Shown: positions 24,801-37,000 of the stretch, piece by piece
How the letters are laid out: every line of letters starts with the position of its first letter
How positions within the stretch are numbered: position 1 is the stretch's first letter
Source: Rhododendron vialii
Taxonomy: Eukaryota; Streptophyta; Magnoliopsida; Ericales; Ericaceae
DNA length: 64,000 bases
NCBI RefSeq assembly: GCF_030253575.1
Contig: NC_080562.1
Span: 43,377,852 to 43,441,851 of the forward strand
Reading direction: 5' to 3'
The notes under the pieces: generated by a model
Seen by the model: the letters and a program-made list of their open reading frames with translations, nothing else
Told to the model about the DNA's origin: nothing
Database searches by the model: none
Made by a program: the position numbers and the translations under genes

Positions 24801-25778
24801 CTACTGTTGTATGTTGATGATATGCTTATTGCTGCCAAGAGTGTATCAGAAATCAACAGGTTGAAACAACAGTTAGGTGGTGAATTTGAGATGAAAGATT
24901 TGGGTGCAGCAAAACGTATTTTGGGTATGGAGATTTGCAGAGATCGAGTAGCTGGCAAACTATTTTTGAATCAGAAGTCTTATGTTCTTAAAGTGCTTGA
25001 GCGCTTTGCCATGCAGAACTCGAAGCCAGTCAGTACCCCTTTGGCAGCACACTTTCGACTTTCAGCTGAGTTGTCACCACAGTCGGAGGATGAGGAGAAG
25101 TATATGTCTCAGGTTCCATATTCGTGCGCAGTTGGGAGCCTTATGTACGCCATGGTATGTACTCGTCCTGATATTTCACATGCAGTTAGTGTCGTTAGTC
25201 GTTATATGGGGCGTCCAGGAAAGGCACATTGGGAGGCTGTGAAATGGATACTACGGTATTTGTGCGGAACTGCAGGTGTTGGTCTATTGTTTGGGATTGT
25301 CAATTCTGGTGATCATGCTGTTGGTTATGTTGATTCGGATTTTGCCGGTGACCACGATAAGAGGAGGTCTCTGACAGGTTATGTCTTTACTCTGTCCGGA
25401 AGTGCCATTAGTTGGAAAGCTACTTTACAGGCTACAGTTGCGCTGTCTACAACAGAAGCGGAGTATATGGCCATTGCTGAAGCTGTGAAGGAGGCATTGT
25501 GGATGAGAGGTTTGCTTTGTGAGCTTGGTCTTACACAGGGTGTGAGTTCAGTATTTTGTGATTCGCAGAGTGCTATACATTTGACTAAAAATCTGATGTA
25601 TCATGAGAGGACCAAGCATATCGATGTCAGGTATCACTTCGTTCGGGATATCATCTCACAGAAGCAAGTTGAGGTGAAGAAAGTGGGTACGGCAGATAAC
25701 CCAGCAGATATGTTGACTAAACCGGTTCCAGTTGCCAAGTTCAAGCATTGCTTGGGCTTGCTTGGTATTTGCAGTTGA
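21834..25778 (+). CDS. Copia gag-pol polyprotein, intact
   Basis: 1314 aa from the ATG at 21834; the in-frame GTG at 21828 is not a eukaryotic start. Domain order is that of Ty1/copia. Gag occupies about residues 1-200 and the zinc knuckle CNYCKKPGHWKSDC lies near 225. The aspartic protease has DSG near 284. The pre-integrase HxRLGH motif is near 420. The integrase has D in HSDLWGP (about 479), D in LRTDNG (about 542) and E in NGVAERMNRT (about 577), a D-D-35-E triad. Reverse transcriptase has YVDD near 992. RNase H has DSDFAG near 1165 and STTEAEYMA. Integrase before RT marks copia rather than gypsy. No stop or frameshift is present, so the enzyme set looks complete. The lineage is not assigned (Tork- or Ivana-like are candidates). 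Confidence 0.96.
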   Translation: MAAKFEIAKFDGQSSSFSLWRVKMKALLTQQGLHKVLLGKTSSGIKEEDWDDMDAKALSSIQLSLADDVLREVEEETSAAGIWLKLEGIYMTKSLTNRLYLKQRLYTFRMREGIPVKDHLDEFNRIIMDLKNIDSKIEDEDQALILLCSLPLSYEHFVTTLLYGKDTISMEDVKASLYSKELRKKVSGEGDAHAEGLFVRGRTTGREESSNRGRSRSSGKKKGKCNYCKKPGHWKSDCLKLKEKEKEDQKGGKVIAGIAESSDESDNVLSVTEGDSRSNTEWVLDSGCSYHMCPHREWFSTYKAVNGGTVLMGNNMACKTVGSGTIQLRMHDGIVRTLSEVRHVPDLKKNLISLGALDSHGCKFLGEGGVLKVSRGALVLMKGQKRGNLYTLQGSTVIGAAATVASSKVSDSELTRLWHMRLGHMSERGMTVLSKQGLLCGQKIEKLDFCEHCVYGKQCRVKFSTAVHRTKGTVDYFHSDLWGPAEVTSKGGFRYFMSIIDDFSRKVWVYMLKHKSDAFNTFKQFKTLIENQTGKKIKRLRTDNGMEFCLGEFDRFCSDEGIVRHHTVRKTPQQNGVAERMNRTLLEKARCMLSNSGLGKEFWAEAVSTTCYLVNRSPSTAIECKTPFEVWSGHPADYSVLRVFGCPAYAHVNEGKLEPRAKKCIFLGYAAGVKGYRLWCSDDLKFLISRDVTFDENYLIKGSKQVDDTVQEHSVPKQVEFMGESFDSGKKHIEKQIEEEFKSSDTEVDALVEQPRTIAKDRPRREIRPPERYSAYSEMVAYALSVAETVEYEEPSSYTEAILSAESAQWFVAMNEEIESLQKNQTWELVEPLKGKRIVGCKWIFKRKPGIPGVEDARFKARLVAKGYSQKEGVDYNEVFSPVVKHSSIRTLLAIVACYDLELEQLDVKTAFLHGELEEQIYMRQPEGFVVSGKEDHVCLLRKSLYGLKQSPRQWYKRFDTFMISQSYSRSEYDSCVYFRKLSDGSFVYLLLYVDDMLIAAKSVSEINRLKQQLGGEFEMKDLGAAKRILGMEICRDRVAGKLFLNQKSYVLKVLERFAMQNSKPVSTPLAAHFRLSAELSPQSEDEEKYMSQVPYSCAVGSLMYAMVCTRPDISHAVSVVSRYMGRPGKAHWEAVKWILRYLCGTAGVGLLFGIVNSGDHAVGYVDSDFAGDHDKRRSLTGYVFTLSGSAISWKATLQATVALSTTEAEYMAIAEAVKEALWMRGLLCELGLTQGVSSVFCDSQSAIHLTKNLMYHERTKHIDVRYHFVRDIISQKQVEVKKVGTADNPADMLTKPVPVAKFKHCLGLLGICS

Positions 25779-25872
25779 TCGCCCCTCGGGGGCGTTTGGC
25801 GAGTGAGAGGTTAGAAGGGGATAGCTATATTTGGTGATTTGGTTCGGTGGAATTCAAGTCAAGGTGGAGAAT

Positions 25873-26204
25873 TGTTGGGAATGCCTTGTTTATGCCTTGT
25901 ATTCTTTAGTCCCACATTGGTTAACTATGTTGCTCCTATTTATGTAGCCTATTATAAATAGGGCTTTTGGGGAACTTCTATTGTATCCTTTTGGGGCTGT
26001 CATATTGGTGGCCTTTCTAGACGAGTTACGGATCATAGCCGGCTCTTTGTATCTCTTCTTCACGTTGGTTAGTGAATCCTCTCCCTCCTCGCCCGTGGAC
26101 GTACCCAACTTGGGGAACCACGTATATCTTGTGTCTTTGTGATTTCTTGTTTAGTTTTTTCAATTTCTCGTTCTTAGCTTGCGTTTATAGCGTTCGTTAC
26201 AACA
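25873..26204 (+). repeat. 3' LTR of the copia element
   Basis: 332 bp, same sequence by eye as 21446-21777. Read antisense it supplies the premature stop (26160-26162) to receptor kinase copy A after 14 extra codons. Confidence 0.95.
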
Positions 26205-27698
26205 GCTAAGATACAAACTTGTCTTCCCTGGTTTATCAATGCCAAATTGTTAAACATGTACTGTATTCACCATAGTCCAAAATTTCAATATACATAAGAC
26301 TGTAAAGTTGCTGTCCTTGTACCAAATAATGCTTGATCAAGACTCTTGTTTTCAAGATACTCATAAACAAGCAGTCGTTCATCTCCCTCAATGCAGCATC
26401 CATACAACTTCACAAGATTTCTGTGCTGTACGGCCGATATTGTTGCGATCTCTGCAACAAATTGTCTCTTTCCTTGGTGGGATTGCACAGACAGTTTTTT
26501 GACGGCAACCACCCTCCCATCATTGAGGGTACCCTATGGAATACAGATTCAAAAACTTTAGACAAATTGTCTAGTCTCAACCACAGAATTCGTTATTATG
26601 CACCATTTTATAACTATGGAAAGGGATTCAAGAAAGGCCATTGACCAATAATTTATGTTTCATGTATAGTAAATCAGCCATAGCAACAGACAGCATCCGT
26701 CTAATAATGGCACAAAAAGTCATGGTAGGTGCATTGTGCTGCCATGCATAGGCATATAGACAAGGAAAAAATTGGTGCAGTGAGTCTCTGATTTTTAACA
26801 GAGAGCTAATTACACAGAATCCTAGAGGAGCCATCTTACAAGTCAGATGATAGTGGTTGATAGGTACCACTTCATGAAGCAGTATGGAGTGTTCGAGGAC
26901 AGCCTTGCCTTGACTATAAGATTAACTTACCTTATAAACCGGGCCAAAACCTCCCTCCCCGAGTTTGTTTGCAGGATTAAAATCTTCTGTTGCAGCCCTA
27001 AGTTCAGCATAACTTAGAGTGTAAGGCCTAGCATCCATCCCCAGGAGCTCTGCCAGTTCAATACAAACACTTGGTAGTGAATACCTTTAGGAAGTCATAA
27101 CTCAACTATATTCAGGAAGCTTAAAACAACAGTCATAATCATTGTATGGGACATGGATTATGTTGTGGGGCAAAAATCAGAGTGCAGTAGTAAACTAGGC
27201 AGGCTTTCTTTCCCTTTTTCTAATTTTACCTTCATCCTCATTCTGTCGTGGCCTTCTTTTTTGATGAACGAAACAACATAATGCAAGTGCAGACAGAAAG
27301 CATAAAACTCCAACAGGAACAGAAATCCCGACGATCAAGCCAGTCTTATTCTTCTTACTGCTGGTTGGAGGTTTGTTACTAACAGTGGGGATGAAGTCTG
27401 CTCAAAATAGCTTAGTTGTCATAACTTGGCATAAATATACTAAAATACAAGATTAAGTTTCTAAGTAGCATTTTATATTTTTGAATAATATTACCTGGGG
27501 TGGCAATGATTGCTGAAACAGAAGGTCCATATGTACCTTGTCTAGGCACACAGCAAGTCCCTTTACCAGCCCAAAAGAGATGGATTTCAAGGTAGTTTTC
27601 TGTTACCTGTGCCTGGAATTCCTTCTGAACAGCTTGGAAAGAGGTCCCACCTGCCTCCTTTCGTATGTCAAAATCCTTCCACACCAGATTCCCCTATA

Positions 27699-27701
<3 letters not shown>

Positions 27702-27770
<69 letters not shown>
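27702..27770. repeat. (TA)n microsatellite in an intron of copy A
   Basis: About 34 TA units lie immediately upstream (in gene orientation) of the 3' splice site of the exon at 27495-27693, only about 8 bp from the AG. Copy B has non-repetitive sequence there. Confidence 0.95.
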
Positions 27771-27773
<3 letters not shown>

Positions 27774-30700
27774 AAGAAGAAGTATAAGACACAACATGGA
27801 CAAATTCCGGAAAAGAACCGCAAAATTATCAAAAACAAAAAATAATAATTGGAGAACCGCAAAATCCCACATTGATAGCCAACAGAAAAGGTTTACTGCA
27901 GGGATAACGAACAGAAAAGGTTTGCTCCAAAGAGAACAGGAAGATGTGAAAAGGACAGTTTCTAACCCAATTCCCCAATAAATTACAGACCTGGATGTAT
28001 ATATCAAAAATACGCCTTCCGAGACTTCTCCAATCTGGAGGATTCAGGATGGATATCTCTGCAAACTGGAGACTCACATTATAATTTCCATTCTCAAGCC
28101 CCAACCCATAGTATCTCAGTGATCCAGCAGATATTCGTGCTGTCTGGAAAAGCTCCGAGTCCAAGGTATCTGCTATCTGAGATGAAGAGTTACTCGTGTA
28201 ACGGGCATTGTTGTTCTCGCCGAAGCGTCCAACATTACTTACTGCCCACCTTTTGGTACTAGTCACGTAATATGTAGCCGGACCCAAAGCCTCATCATCC
28301 CTCTCATACACAATCTGATCGATTCTGGATGTAATCTGTGGACCACCACACTTAATTGACAAGTTGTAATCTGTTAACCACAGGAAAATAAAATCATCAG
28401 GTTGAGTTGTAGAAACTAAAGCATTAAAGGACTGAACATGGTGTATAATGACACAGAAAACAGAGAGCACTATGAACGTAACAGGGAAACCAAAAAAGAT
28501 TAGAAGACTTGATCCCATGATCTCTTGGAACCATAGCTCTAACAGTTACTAGTCCTAGTTTTTTTTTTTACCAGAGTTACTAGACCTAGTTGACCAATAG
28601 AATATACCATATGGTTAATGTTATCCTCAAAGGAACACCAATCTCGAATAGATAGTCCTTTTTTTTACCTCATGTTGTGGATGTAAAAGTTCTAGTCTCG
28701 GAATCACAGTTAACAGGAAGTTCTGAACTGCACTTACAGAGAGGGGAATTCCGATAGCAGGGAAAGTTCCTTTGAAGACAGCTCAATCCTGAAGGTAGAA
28801 CACTGAAAGCAGAAGAAGAATGCATATCGATTACAAAGTTATCACGTCTGATGAATCTAAGCTCTAGAAATTTCATTAGCTTTTCCCGAAAAATGTTTGT
28901 GATACTAACGCGTATGGCTGAAAGGTTTAATCGGTTCTATAGAAAACAGGCTATCCCATGTCGTAAGCCAAATTTCAAACGGTAATAATAATAATAATTA
29001 ATGTAGTGCTGCATCAGATGATATCATAACCTTGGACTGTAACTAATCATGTATTGATACTCCTCAAGTGTAAGTCAAACAAGGACATGAATCAAGTAGT
29101 GTCGGTGACAGGTAGATGGGCTAGATTTATCTGGACTTTGGGAGGAAGTATTTAGAATCCTTCAAAACAATTGCCGTTCCCCACCTACGGACCTTTGCCA
29201 CAAGAACTTATGTCAATAATTATTTATTTAATGTATTGGATAGCCCCATTAGCTTCACCTCTAGCAAGCAATATGGCCAAATCACAGTATGTGGATCTTC
29301 AAACTTAGTTCAGAAGGACACAGAAATGAAGCTAGGCAGTTTACTAATGAAACTGAAAAGATGATACCACGGTAAAACCTGTTGAGTTATTGGAGTATAC
29401 TTATTATCGCAAAAAGAAATCTCTTACGAACATTGAGATCTCTTACAAACATTAAGATGAAGAGAAGATGTTTTTTGAACTGAGGCAAATGGATGTACGA
29501 ATGTGGACATGCATCGGTGTCTATAGTTAGTAGATAATCATATAACATCTAGTCTCCATTATTCAACCATTCTATTTTCTGCTGTTTAGTTATGGGGCAA
29601 TCATTATATATCACATACAACTCACACGATCATTACTCCAGAACGCTGAATAGAAGTATAAGGTACACTAGAAAAGGTACAACCACCACACTCCGTTTAC
29701 ATTTAGGACCTTATGCCCACATACTATAAACACTCCCAAATATAACAGCACTATCATACATGTTTGGCTAGCTCATGGTGTAAAAACACAGAGAATCGTG
29801 GGATTCCACTGAACTTTCGTTTTGCATCATTAAATGTTCAGATGTACCGAGTAACATCAAATACGTGCAGCAGGGAGAGAATCACCTGTCGTTTGAACTT
29901 TCAATTGTGAAGTTATTGGCAACCAAATTACTGCATATGACAATCCAGAAAATATAATCAATGCAGAAGATATGCAAATTAGAGAATGTAATCTCAGCAC
30001 ATTATTACAGGATGCAAGCATGATAAACGACTTGTTTTTGGAAAGGAAATCACAACACTGAAACAGAAAGAGAAACAATTAACATACAGTTGCAAGTCTT
30101 GTTGGTTGATCCAAGAAGGAAAACTCCCAGACAATTCATTGTATGACACATCTCTGCAGGCAATTACATAATAGAAATTTCAATCAATCTTCCAAAACCT
30201 ATATAACAGATCACTTGGTTAATCTTAACCCTAAGCACCAAAGTCTTGGATTTTATCCAAAGCCTTGCATACTACCATAATTACATGAATCCTTATCCAT
30301 CAGTTTCCAAAACCACTTCGTCCAAATACAGCATTTTCTAGCATGTGGTAGCAAGGTTGTTACACAAATGTCACTCCTTCTAGAACATTATGACAGCAAA
30401 GACTAAATTTTTCTCATTTTACCTAAGCATGACATTTTCACAAACTCTATAATTAAAAAGGAAAAAATCTCCTTTCATGATCATTATGGACCAGGACCAC
30501 AAAAGGAAAGAAAGTCACCCTTGCATACATTCTAATTGGATAGTGGGCCATTATGTTAGATTTACTTACACATTCAGAAGAGATGTACTCTTCTGTGCAG
30601 GAAGGGGGCCAGTCAATTTGTTATTCCCAAGAAACCTGAATGTGCAGAAATTGGTTAAAGCAATAAACAGTAGATGTTGGCAATATTTCAACAGCAGTGC

Positions 30701-32363
30701 ACAAGATGTTTATTACAAGTAAGAGAGAGAGCTCATATTGAGTAGTGAATCAGGAATCTGTCCAGTTAAATTGTTGAAGCTCAAATCCCTGGAAAATTGG
30801 ACAAAAACCCAAGGTTGTAAGAAACATAAAGTAAGTTTCCCGTGGTTGTTGGCAGATCGCAGGTTGAAGTATAGGGAAGCCAATCCAAAGTTAAATGATT
30901 AACTTACAGTTGAGACAAACTTCGGTAATCTCCAATATTGGATGGGATAGAACCAGAAATATTGTTATTCCTCAAAATTCTGCAGGATAAGAAACCACGT
31001 GGTTGCAATAGTATTGTGAACAAACAGAGGAGGATCATGACAATGAAAATTAATTCAGAACATATCTGACAGATATAACCATATCGCCTTACAAGATATT
31101 CAGAGACTTCATATTGTTTAGAAATGCCAGTGAGGAACTTCCATTAGATATATCACCTATTCTCCTGTTGCATTGGGTATCACAAAAGAGAAGATTAGCT
31201 TCATTAATATGCAGCATGTGCTAAATCAGAAAAAAAGAGTTAGTACTCACAAGTTCTCCATCAAGGTTAGTTTGGAAAATGTTGATGGTATCACACCTCC
31301 AAAGGAATTTCCCTGAAACCTCCTACAGAAATTATTTAAAATGAAAAAATCGGAATAGCATTATAAACGAAAAAAAAAGAAACGAGTGTTATCCATCTTA
31401 GTTACCATGCACTGCTATTTAGCTTAATGCAATCCTACCATCTGAGTATGATAATGGAAATACAGAAGATTGCTTACAAGCTTTTAAGGTTTGACCAATT
31501 CCCAATGAATTCAGGTATGCTGCCTGTAAGGTCATTGTCTGAAGCCCACCTGAGATCCCAATATTCTCTTGTGGTAAATTTGATCACAGAAACTAGTCTG
31601 GACAACCATCTGATTTTCTCAGATAAGAAGAAGGATAGGTCAAAAGCTCTTACACTTGTTGCAGGTTTTGTAGAGAAGCAAATGTTGAAGGTATAGCTCC
31701 ACTAACTCCGGAGCTGATAATGTACCTGTCACGGTGGAAAAATGTGAAGGAACTTAATGCTAGCACATTTACGACAATTGGGGGTCAAAATGTGTGCAAG
31801 GGGCAACGTCTCGGCACTTACAATTGCTCCAACTTTGTTAAATTCCCTAGCTCTAATGGCAGAGTGCCAGAGAAGTTATTTGTTGAAAACGACCTGGAAA
31901 ATTAGCTAGTCAAACAAAATGAAAACAGTATAAATAGATCACATGTGAATGGTATGCACAAAACAGTAATGTCTTCCACTTATTTGTATGAGGGATAACC
32001 AGTGTTCCACCGAATGAGGTCCTGAATACCACAATAAATAGCAAAGGACTGAGAAGTTGAATGCCAGCGAGTTATAGTAGTAAACTACATTGTAAAGCGA
32101 GATAGTTGCTGGGACAAATGTATAGCATATTAAATGCGTTTGTGTGTATGCCTATGTACTGGGATTAAGTTGCCTTGCAATCAACAGAAAAACAACGCAA
32201 TCGAGTTGGCCTCTTAGGAACTTATGAAGTTAAGAATAACATACAGTGATCTTAAATCGGTCAGTTTTCCAAGTTCCTTTGGAACCTGCCCCGATAATGC
32301 GTTGATACCCACGGACCTAAGAACAAGAAATGAGATGTCAGAAACTTAGAGGAGCATATGCAA

Positions 32364-32794
32364 TGTAGAGACCCGTGTCTAATTTTAAATTTATTTTTAT
32401 TGTTGTTGGTACGTAGAATTATAATTAGATAATTTTGCGAGAAAAGGATAGTTTATATGTGTAGTAGATATATGTTTGGTCATGCGGGCCCGAGTTCGTG
32501 GGCCATAGGACGAGAGTGTTGGGGGACCCGCGGTGGGTGACTTTTATGAGTAGTTACCGTTTATTTTTATAGCTCATGGGATATGTTCTAGTCTTTTATT
32601 TAAGAGCGTAATGGAATATTTGTATTTTTTTTGGCTTGCTAGACTTGTAAAATTTTATTGTGGGTTGTAAGAACTTGAATTGCGAGGTACTTTATTTTGG
32701 TATTGTAATTTGTATATTGAGAGAACGGGGCCTGGATGTGTATAAAAAGTAGTGTATTGTAGAGTTTATTTGTATTAAAGGGCGGGTCGTGACA
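32364..32794 (+). repeat. 5' LTR of the non-autonomous element
   Basis: 431 bp with a TATA-like TATAAAAAG at 32741-32749. The ends match the solo LTR at 7983-10279. Confidence 0.93.
32741..32749 (+). promoter_or_regulatory. TATA-like box in the 5' LTR
   Basis: TATAAAAAG about 53 bp before the LTR end, repeated in the 3' LTR at 35159-35167. Confidence 0.55.
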
Positions 32795-32797
32795 GAA

Positions 32798-32809
32798 TGG
32801 TATCAGAGC
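32798..32809 (+). other. Primer binding site (initiator tRNA-Met)
   Basis: TGGTATCAGAGC, 3 nt after the 5' LTR. Confidence 0.92.
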
Positions 32810-34781
32810 TTTAGGTTTGAATACCTAGGAACCGTGGGAGGAGACTTAGTTTCATTTGGGCGCCTTTCTCTTATTATGTTAGATGTGATATGTGCTTACT
32901 GTTAAATTGTGTTTTTGGGCTATGTGCTTGGATCTCTAGGTTAGAATACCATAGGGCCATGGGTACTTTACTTTGATTGTAGTGTTGCTTGCTAAATGAA
33001 AGTGTTTTTGTGATTGGGTGTTTATGTGTAAGTTAATAACATTGGTAAAGTTATGCGTTAATTGAATGACATGTGTAAGTTAACTATGTGCTGAATGAAA
33101 TTACATGTTTGGATGCTATGTGTTGATACGGTAAGTGACATTTTTGATAAGTTTACTATCATTACCATTGTAGTGCTCCTTTTCCTTGGTACAGCTTATT
33201 CTTGTCTCAGTTTGTGTCTTAATCTGCTTCCTTTGGTCTGAGGTCTTTTGTATCCTTGACTTGTCTTGGTTTTCGTTATCTAGATTGGCTACCACAATGC
33301 CATTCCTAGTATTATCTTGTGCTATTTGAATCCTTGCTATTGATCGCCTATGGTATGTCTGTTACTGTCGTTGATGGCTCTTCTTGTGGCATATGCTTAT
33401 TGCTTCTTCGTTCTACTTCTGCTGCTGTACTTTGATATTAATTTTGTTGGTTAATTTTTGGTTTCTCCATTACCATTGCTGGTGTTTATTGCTGGTAATT
33501 GCCATTTTATCCTAATTCTGATGTTGCTAACTTGCTATTGCTTCTTATTGGGGTCAAATTTGCTGGTGTCTTATTCACCGATGCCAAAAAAAAAAAAATT
33601 CGGTACTATCAGTTTCAGATACTACTGCTATTGTTTCCTTCTTCGATGTCAAAAAAAAAAAATGATGCCATTTCCTTTCTTTCAAGGCAAATTGCTTGTG
33701 AGCAATGCCATTTCTAATGTTGGCCTTGTACCTTATCGCTTGCTTTGGTGTTGTCTCATTGTGTTGATCTCTCACCAACTGAAGCATTGCCTCTACCTTG
33801 TGCTCCTCTTCTATATTCTATTATATTTCTTTGCTGGAAAATTTCTTGACTTGTGAAGCCATACAAAGATCATGGCTAATTATTCCTACTCATATTCTTT
33901 GAATCTTTAAGATTTGGTACAATGAGTTCATTGTTTAATCGCTTTTGAGTTTCAGCTTGTTCACCCAAATTGCAGATTACCTTATAATCTTTCTTTAAAT
34001 TCTTGATTAGCCTTGTTGGGTTATTGCGCTTGGATGTTTAATTTGAGGTGTGTCCGGCTGGCACGATTTCAAGTTCATCATCTAGCTTAGTTCTCATCGC
34101 ATTCCTTGCCTTGGTTTGTTCTTTTGATTTTGATGGTCCAACCTTACCCATGCAAATCTTTTTGGACTGGAACTTTCACGTTGTTTGATTGTCATACTGC
34201 CGATCTCATTGAACCCTTTATTGGAATTGTGGCGTTTAATATATGAATTATGTGCTATGAGCTTGTGTTTTTTTTTAAGATTCTTGGGAGGATCACTTAC
34301 CATTTGTAGAGTTTGACTATAATAATTTTTATCAACCAAGTATTGGCGTGGCAACATTGGGAGCTAGTGCGAAGATCGCCGATTTGTTGGACCGATTGGG
34401 AAGACGACAGTTAAGGGCCAAACTTAGTGTGAGAGACCACCAAGAAGGTTGCTTCAATTTGACGACGAATGATTATCGCCCGAAGTCACGACAAGAACTA
34501 TGCAGATTGAGGGGGGACAACTCTTGACGTTTAGGACTCAAGATTGAGGATGACAACTTTTGCGAAGAGCGACTAGTGAAAATTCTAGACAATCGAATGC
34601 GAGTTTTGCGTGAGAACAACATTCCTTTTCTCAAGGTGATGTGACATTGTCATGGAGAAAAAAAAGAAAGAAAGAAGCGCCATATGGGAGTTCGAATCCG
34701 AAGTATGTTAGAAGTATCCAACTTGTTTTCTTCTTCTTGTGTGGTGAATTTCGGGGACGAAATTCCTTAAGGTGGGGAGAT

Positions 34782-35212
34782 TGTAGAGACCCGTGTCTAA
34801 TTTTAAATTTATTTTTATTGTTGTTGGTACGTAGAATTATAATTAGATAATTTTGCGAGAAAAGGATAGTTTATATGTGTAGTAGATATATGTTTGGTCA
34901 TGCGGGCCCGAGTTCGTGGGCCATAGGACGAGAGTGTTGGGGGACCCGCGGTGGGTGACTTTTATGAGTAGTTACCGTTTATTTTTATAGCTCATGGGAT
35001 ATGTTCTAGTCTTTTATTTAAGAGCGTAATGGAATATTTGTATTTTTTTTGGCTTGTTAGACTTGTAAAATTTTATTGTGGGTTGTAAGAACTTGAATTG
35101 CGAGGTACTTTATTTTGGTATTGTAATTTGTATATTGAGAGAACGGGGCCTGGATGTGTATAAAAAGTAGTGTATTGTAGAGTTTATTTGTATTAAAGGG
35201 CGGGTCGTGACA
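34782..35212 (+). repeat. 3' LTR of the non-autonomous element
   Basis: 431 bp, one substitution from the 5' LTR by eye. It is followed directly by the duplicated target TGCAA and then resumed intron sequence. Confidence 0.93.
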
Positions 35213-36939
35213 TGCAACACATGCATATAATATGTATGCAATCAAATGTTTTTTTTTTTTGCCAAAAAAAGTGATCTTACAGGTACTGCATGCGAGTTAG
35301 GTTTCCAATGGATGGTGACAGGGTACCTGTCAAGTAATTTTGGCGCAAGTCTCTGCAATTTATTGAAGAAACAAAGAGATCCTTAATCACAGAAAAACTC
35401 AGTGGAAAACTATACAATCATACATATTTCGATATACGGTGAAGGTATGCATCATAATTTCAAGGTTGCAGCTTGATAGCAGTTAATACAACAAACAGAA
35501 GAAAACGGTATAAAGCATTTTGTGAACTAAGTTAAACAAAAACATGAAGGAAGGAAGCATACAAATTTGTGAGGTAAGTCAAAGTCCATAGTTCATCTGG
35601 GATTACTCCAAAGACACTCAACGCATACACTTTCCTGCAACAAAAAATGGAAAAGAAAGCAAACCACGTACAAAGATTTTAACAAAAAATCAGAGATAAT
35701 GTGAAGGAGTAGTACTGCAGGCATTTGGGTAAGACAGACAAAAATTATACTTACAGTTCGGTAATGTGGCAAGTAGTACCATCGCACTGGCATTTGATAC
35801 CGGGATTGTAATCTCCATTGGTGGACTCGATACTGGTCGTGTCGATGGCTGCTCCACTGCATGGTTCTCCGCTTATGTTCCATTGATTTAATTTTGCCGA
35901 TAATCCCCATTCTCCGAATATGGAATTCAGTGCACTCACTACCAACCAAATCCATAATAATCACGCCCAATTATTATACAAATACGAAGGGCTTTTGGAG
36001 TTTTTTTTTGGCGTTTTGTTCTTACTACTATAATTATAGTATCGCGTTTCGCGCACAATTATTGATTCATCCCGACCATACAAATCTGAAAAATAAAATT
36101 TACTTTTAGCACAATAATTTTGAAAATATCCAAGCTAAAATCCAAAAAAACGGATTTTGTATTTTACCTTGGATAAGATTGACCCCAAAAAACTAGTATT
36201 AGCTGCATAAATTCAAGCGGACGTATTGAATTATTTAAAAAAAAAAAAAACACTTCTTTTTTACCCAATATTTCGAGTTTTTTGAGATTTAATGAAAAAT
36301 CACTCTTTCTTTCCGAGACCTAGGATATTATGATAAATAAAGAGAACATATAATGGTGTTCACAAACAAAATATTTTTGCTTTCCGAGACCTAGGATCAT
36401 TAAATTCTGTTTTGTTTTTCAATACAATTGTATGTTAAGGGTTAGTTGTTAGTAGTTACAACGGGAGTTGAGCACCTCCTCCACAAGGACTCGAACTTAG
36501 AACTTCTCCTTTACGAGGGAGGGTAACAAACCAACCACACTTGGTGTGGTGTTCTAGGATCATTAAATTCAACCAAATTACTCTCTAATTAAAAAAAAAA
36601 AACCAAGTTACTCGCGCCCAAGAAATAGTAATTCTGGATACATACATAGCACGTAAGATAATTCTGGATCCACCATTAGGCCCAGTTAGTGTGGTCCGGC
36701 GACCAGTGTAGCAAGTTTGTCGCAAACATCACCAAAGCAGGAAGGTGTAGTAGATAAGGATGCAAGGCACCATGTGAAGGTGCCCAACACCGGTTAATAA
36801 TCTTTTACAAAAGCAGAGCCAACATCCATTTTTCCAGATTCCAACTTTTTGGGTACAGAGAGCGCAGTACTACTCTGTTAGACTCTTAGCTGATTGGAAC
36901 CAACACATATAACCACCTACCCAACAAAACAATAAGAAA

Positions 36940-36943
<4 letters not shown>

Positions 36944-36999
<56 letters not shown>
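36944..36999. repeat. (GA)n microsatellite at the start of intron 1 of copy A
   Basis: About 28 GA units begin 3 nt after the exon-1 splice donor (GTGC) in gene orientation. Copy B has only short interrupted GAGA there. Confidence 0.95.

Positions 37000-37000
<1 letters not shown>

Larger units (their letters stand above)
21446..26204 (+). mobile_element. Full-length Ty1/copia retrotransposon (4759 bp)
   Basis: Two 332-bp LTRs (21446-21777 and 25873-26204, TGTTGGG...TACAACA) look identical by eye. They are flanked by the perfect 5-bp target duplication GCTAA (21441-21445 and 26205-26209). A primer site TGGTATCAGAGC (complementary to initiator tRNA-Met) starts 3 nt after LTR1, and a purine tract AAGGTGGAGA precedes LTR2. 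One long gag-pol frame fills the interior. Identical LTRs, intact coding and a perfect duplication mean a very recent, potentially still active insertion. It lies antisense to receptor kinase copy A, inside its kinase exon. Confidence 0.97.
32364..35212 (+). mobile_element. Young non-autonomous LTR retrotransposon (2849 bp), gypsy-like ends
   Basis: Two 431-bp LTRs (32364-32794 and 34782-35212) begin TGTAGAGACC and end GGGTCGTGACA. Only one difference was seen (C at 32639, T at 35057). The target duplication TGCAA is perfect (32359-32363 and 35213-35217). The primer site TGGTATCAGAGC is at 32798-32809 and a purine tract AAGGTGGGGAGA precedes the 3' LTR. The 1987-bp interior has no gag or pol frame, so it depends on another element's proteins. 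The GAATTTCGGGGACGAAATTC stretch before the 3' LTR is common in Ty3/gypsy chromovirus-type elements. It lies in an LRR intron of receptor kinase copy A, antisense to it. Confidence 0.93.

Noticed and set aside
33458-33856. 132-aa frame as gag of the LTR element at 32.4-35.2 kb
   Set aside because: Hydrophobic low-complexity sequence with no zinc knuckle, protease or other gag/pol motif.
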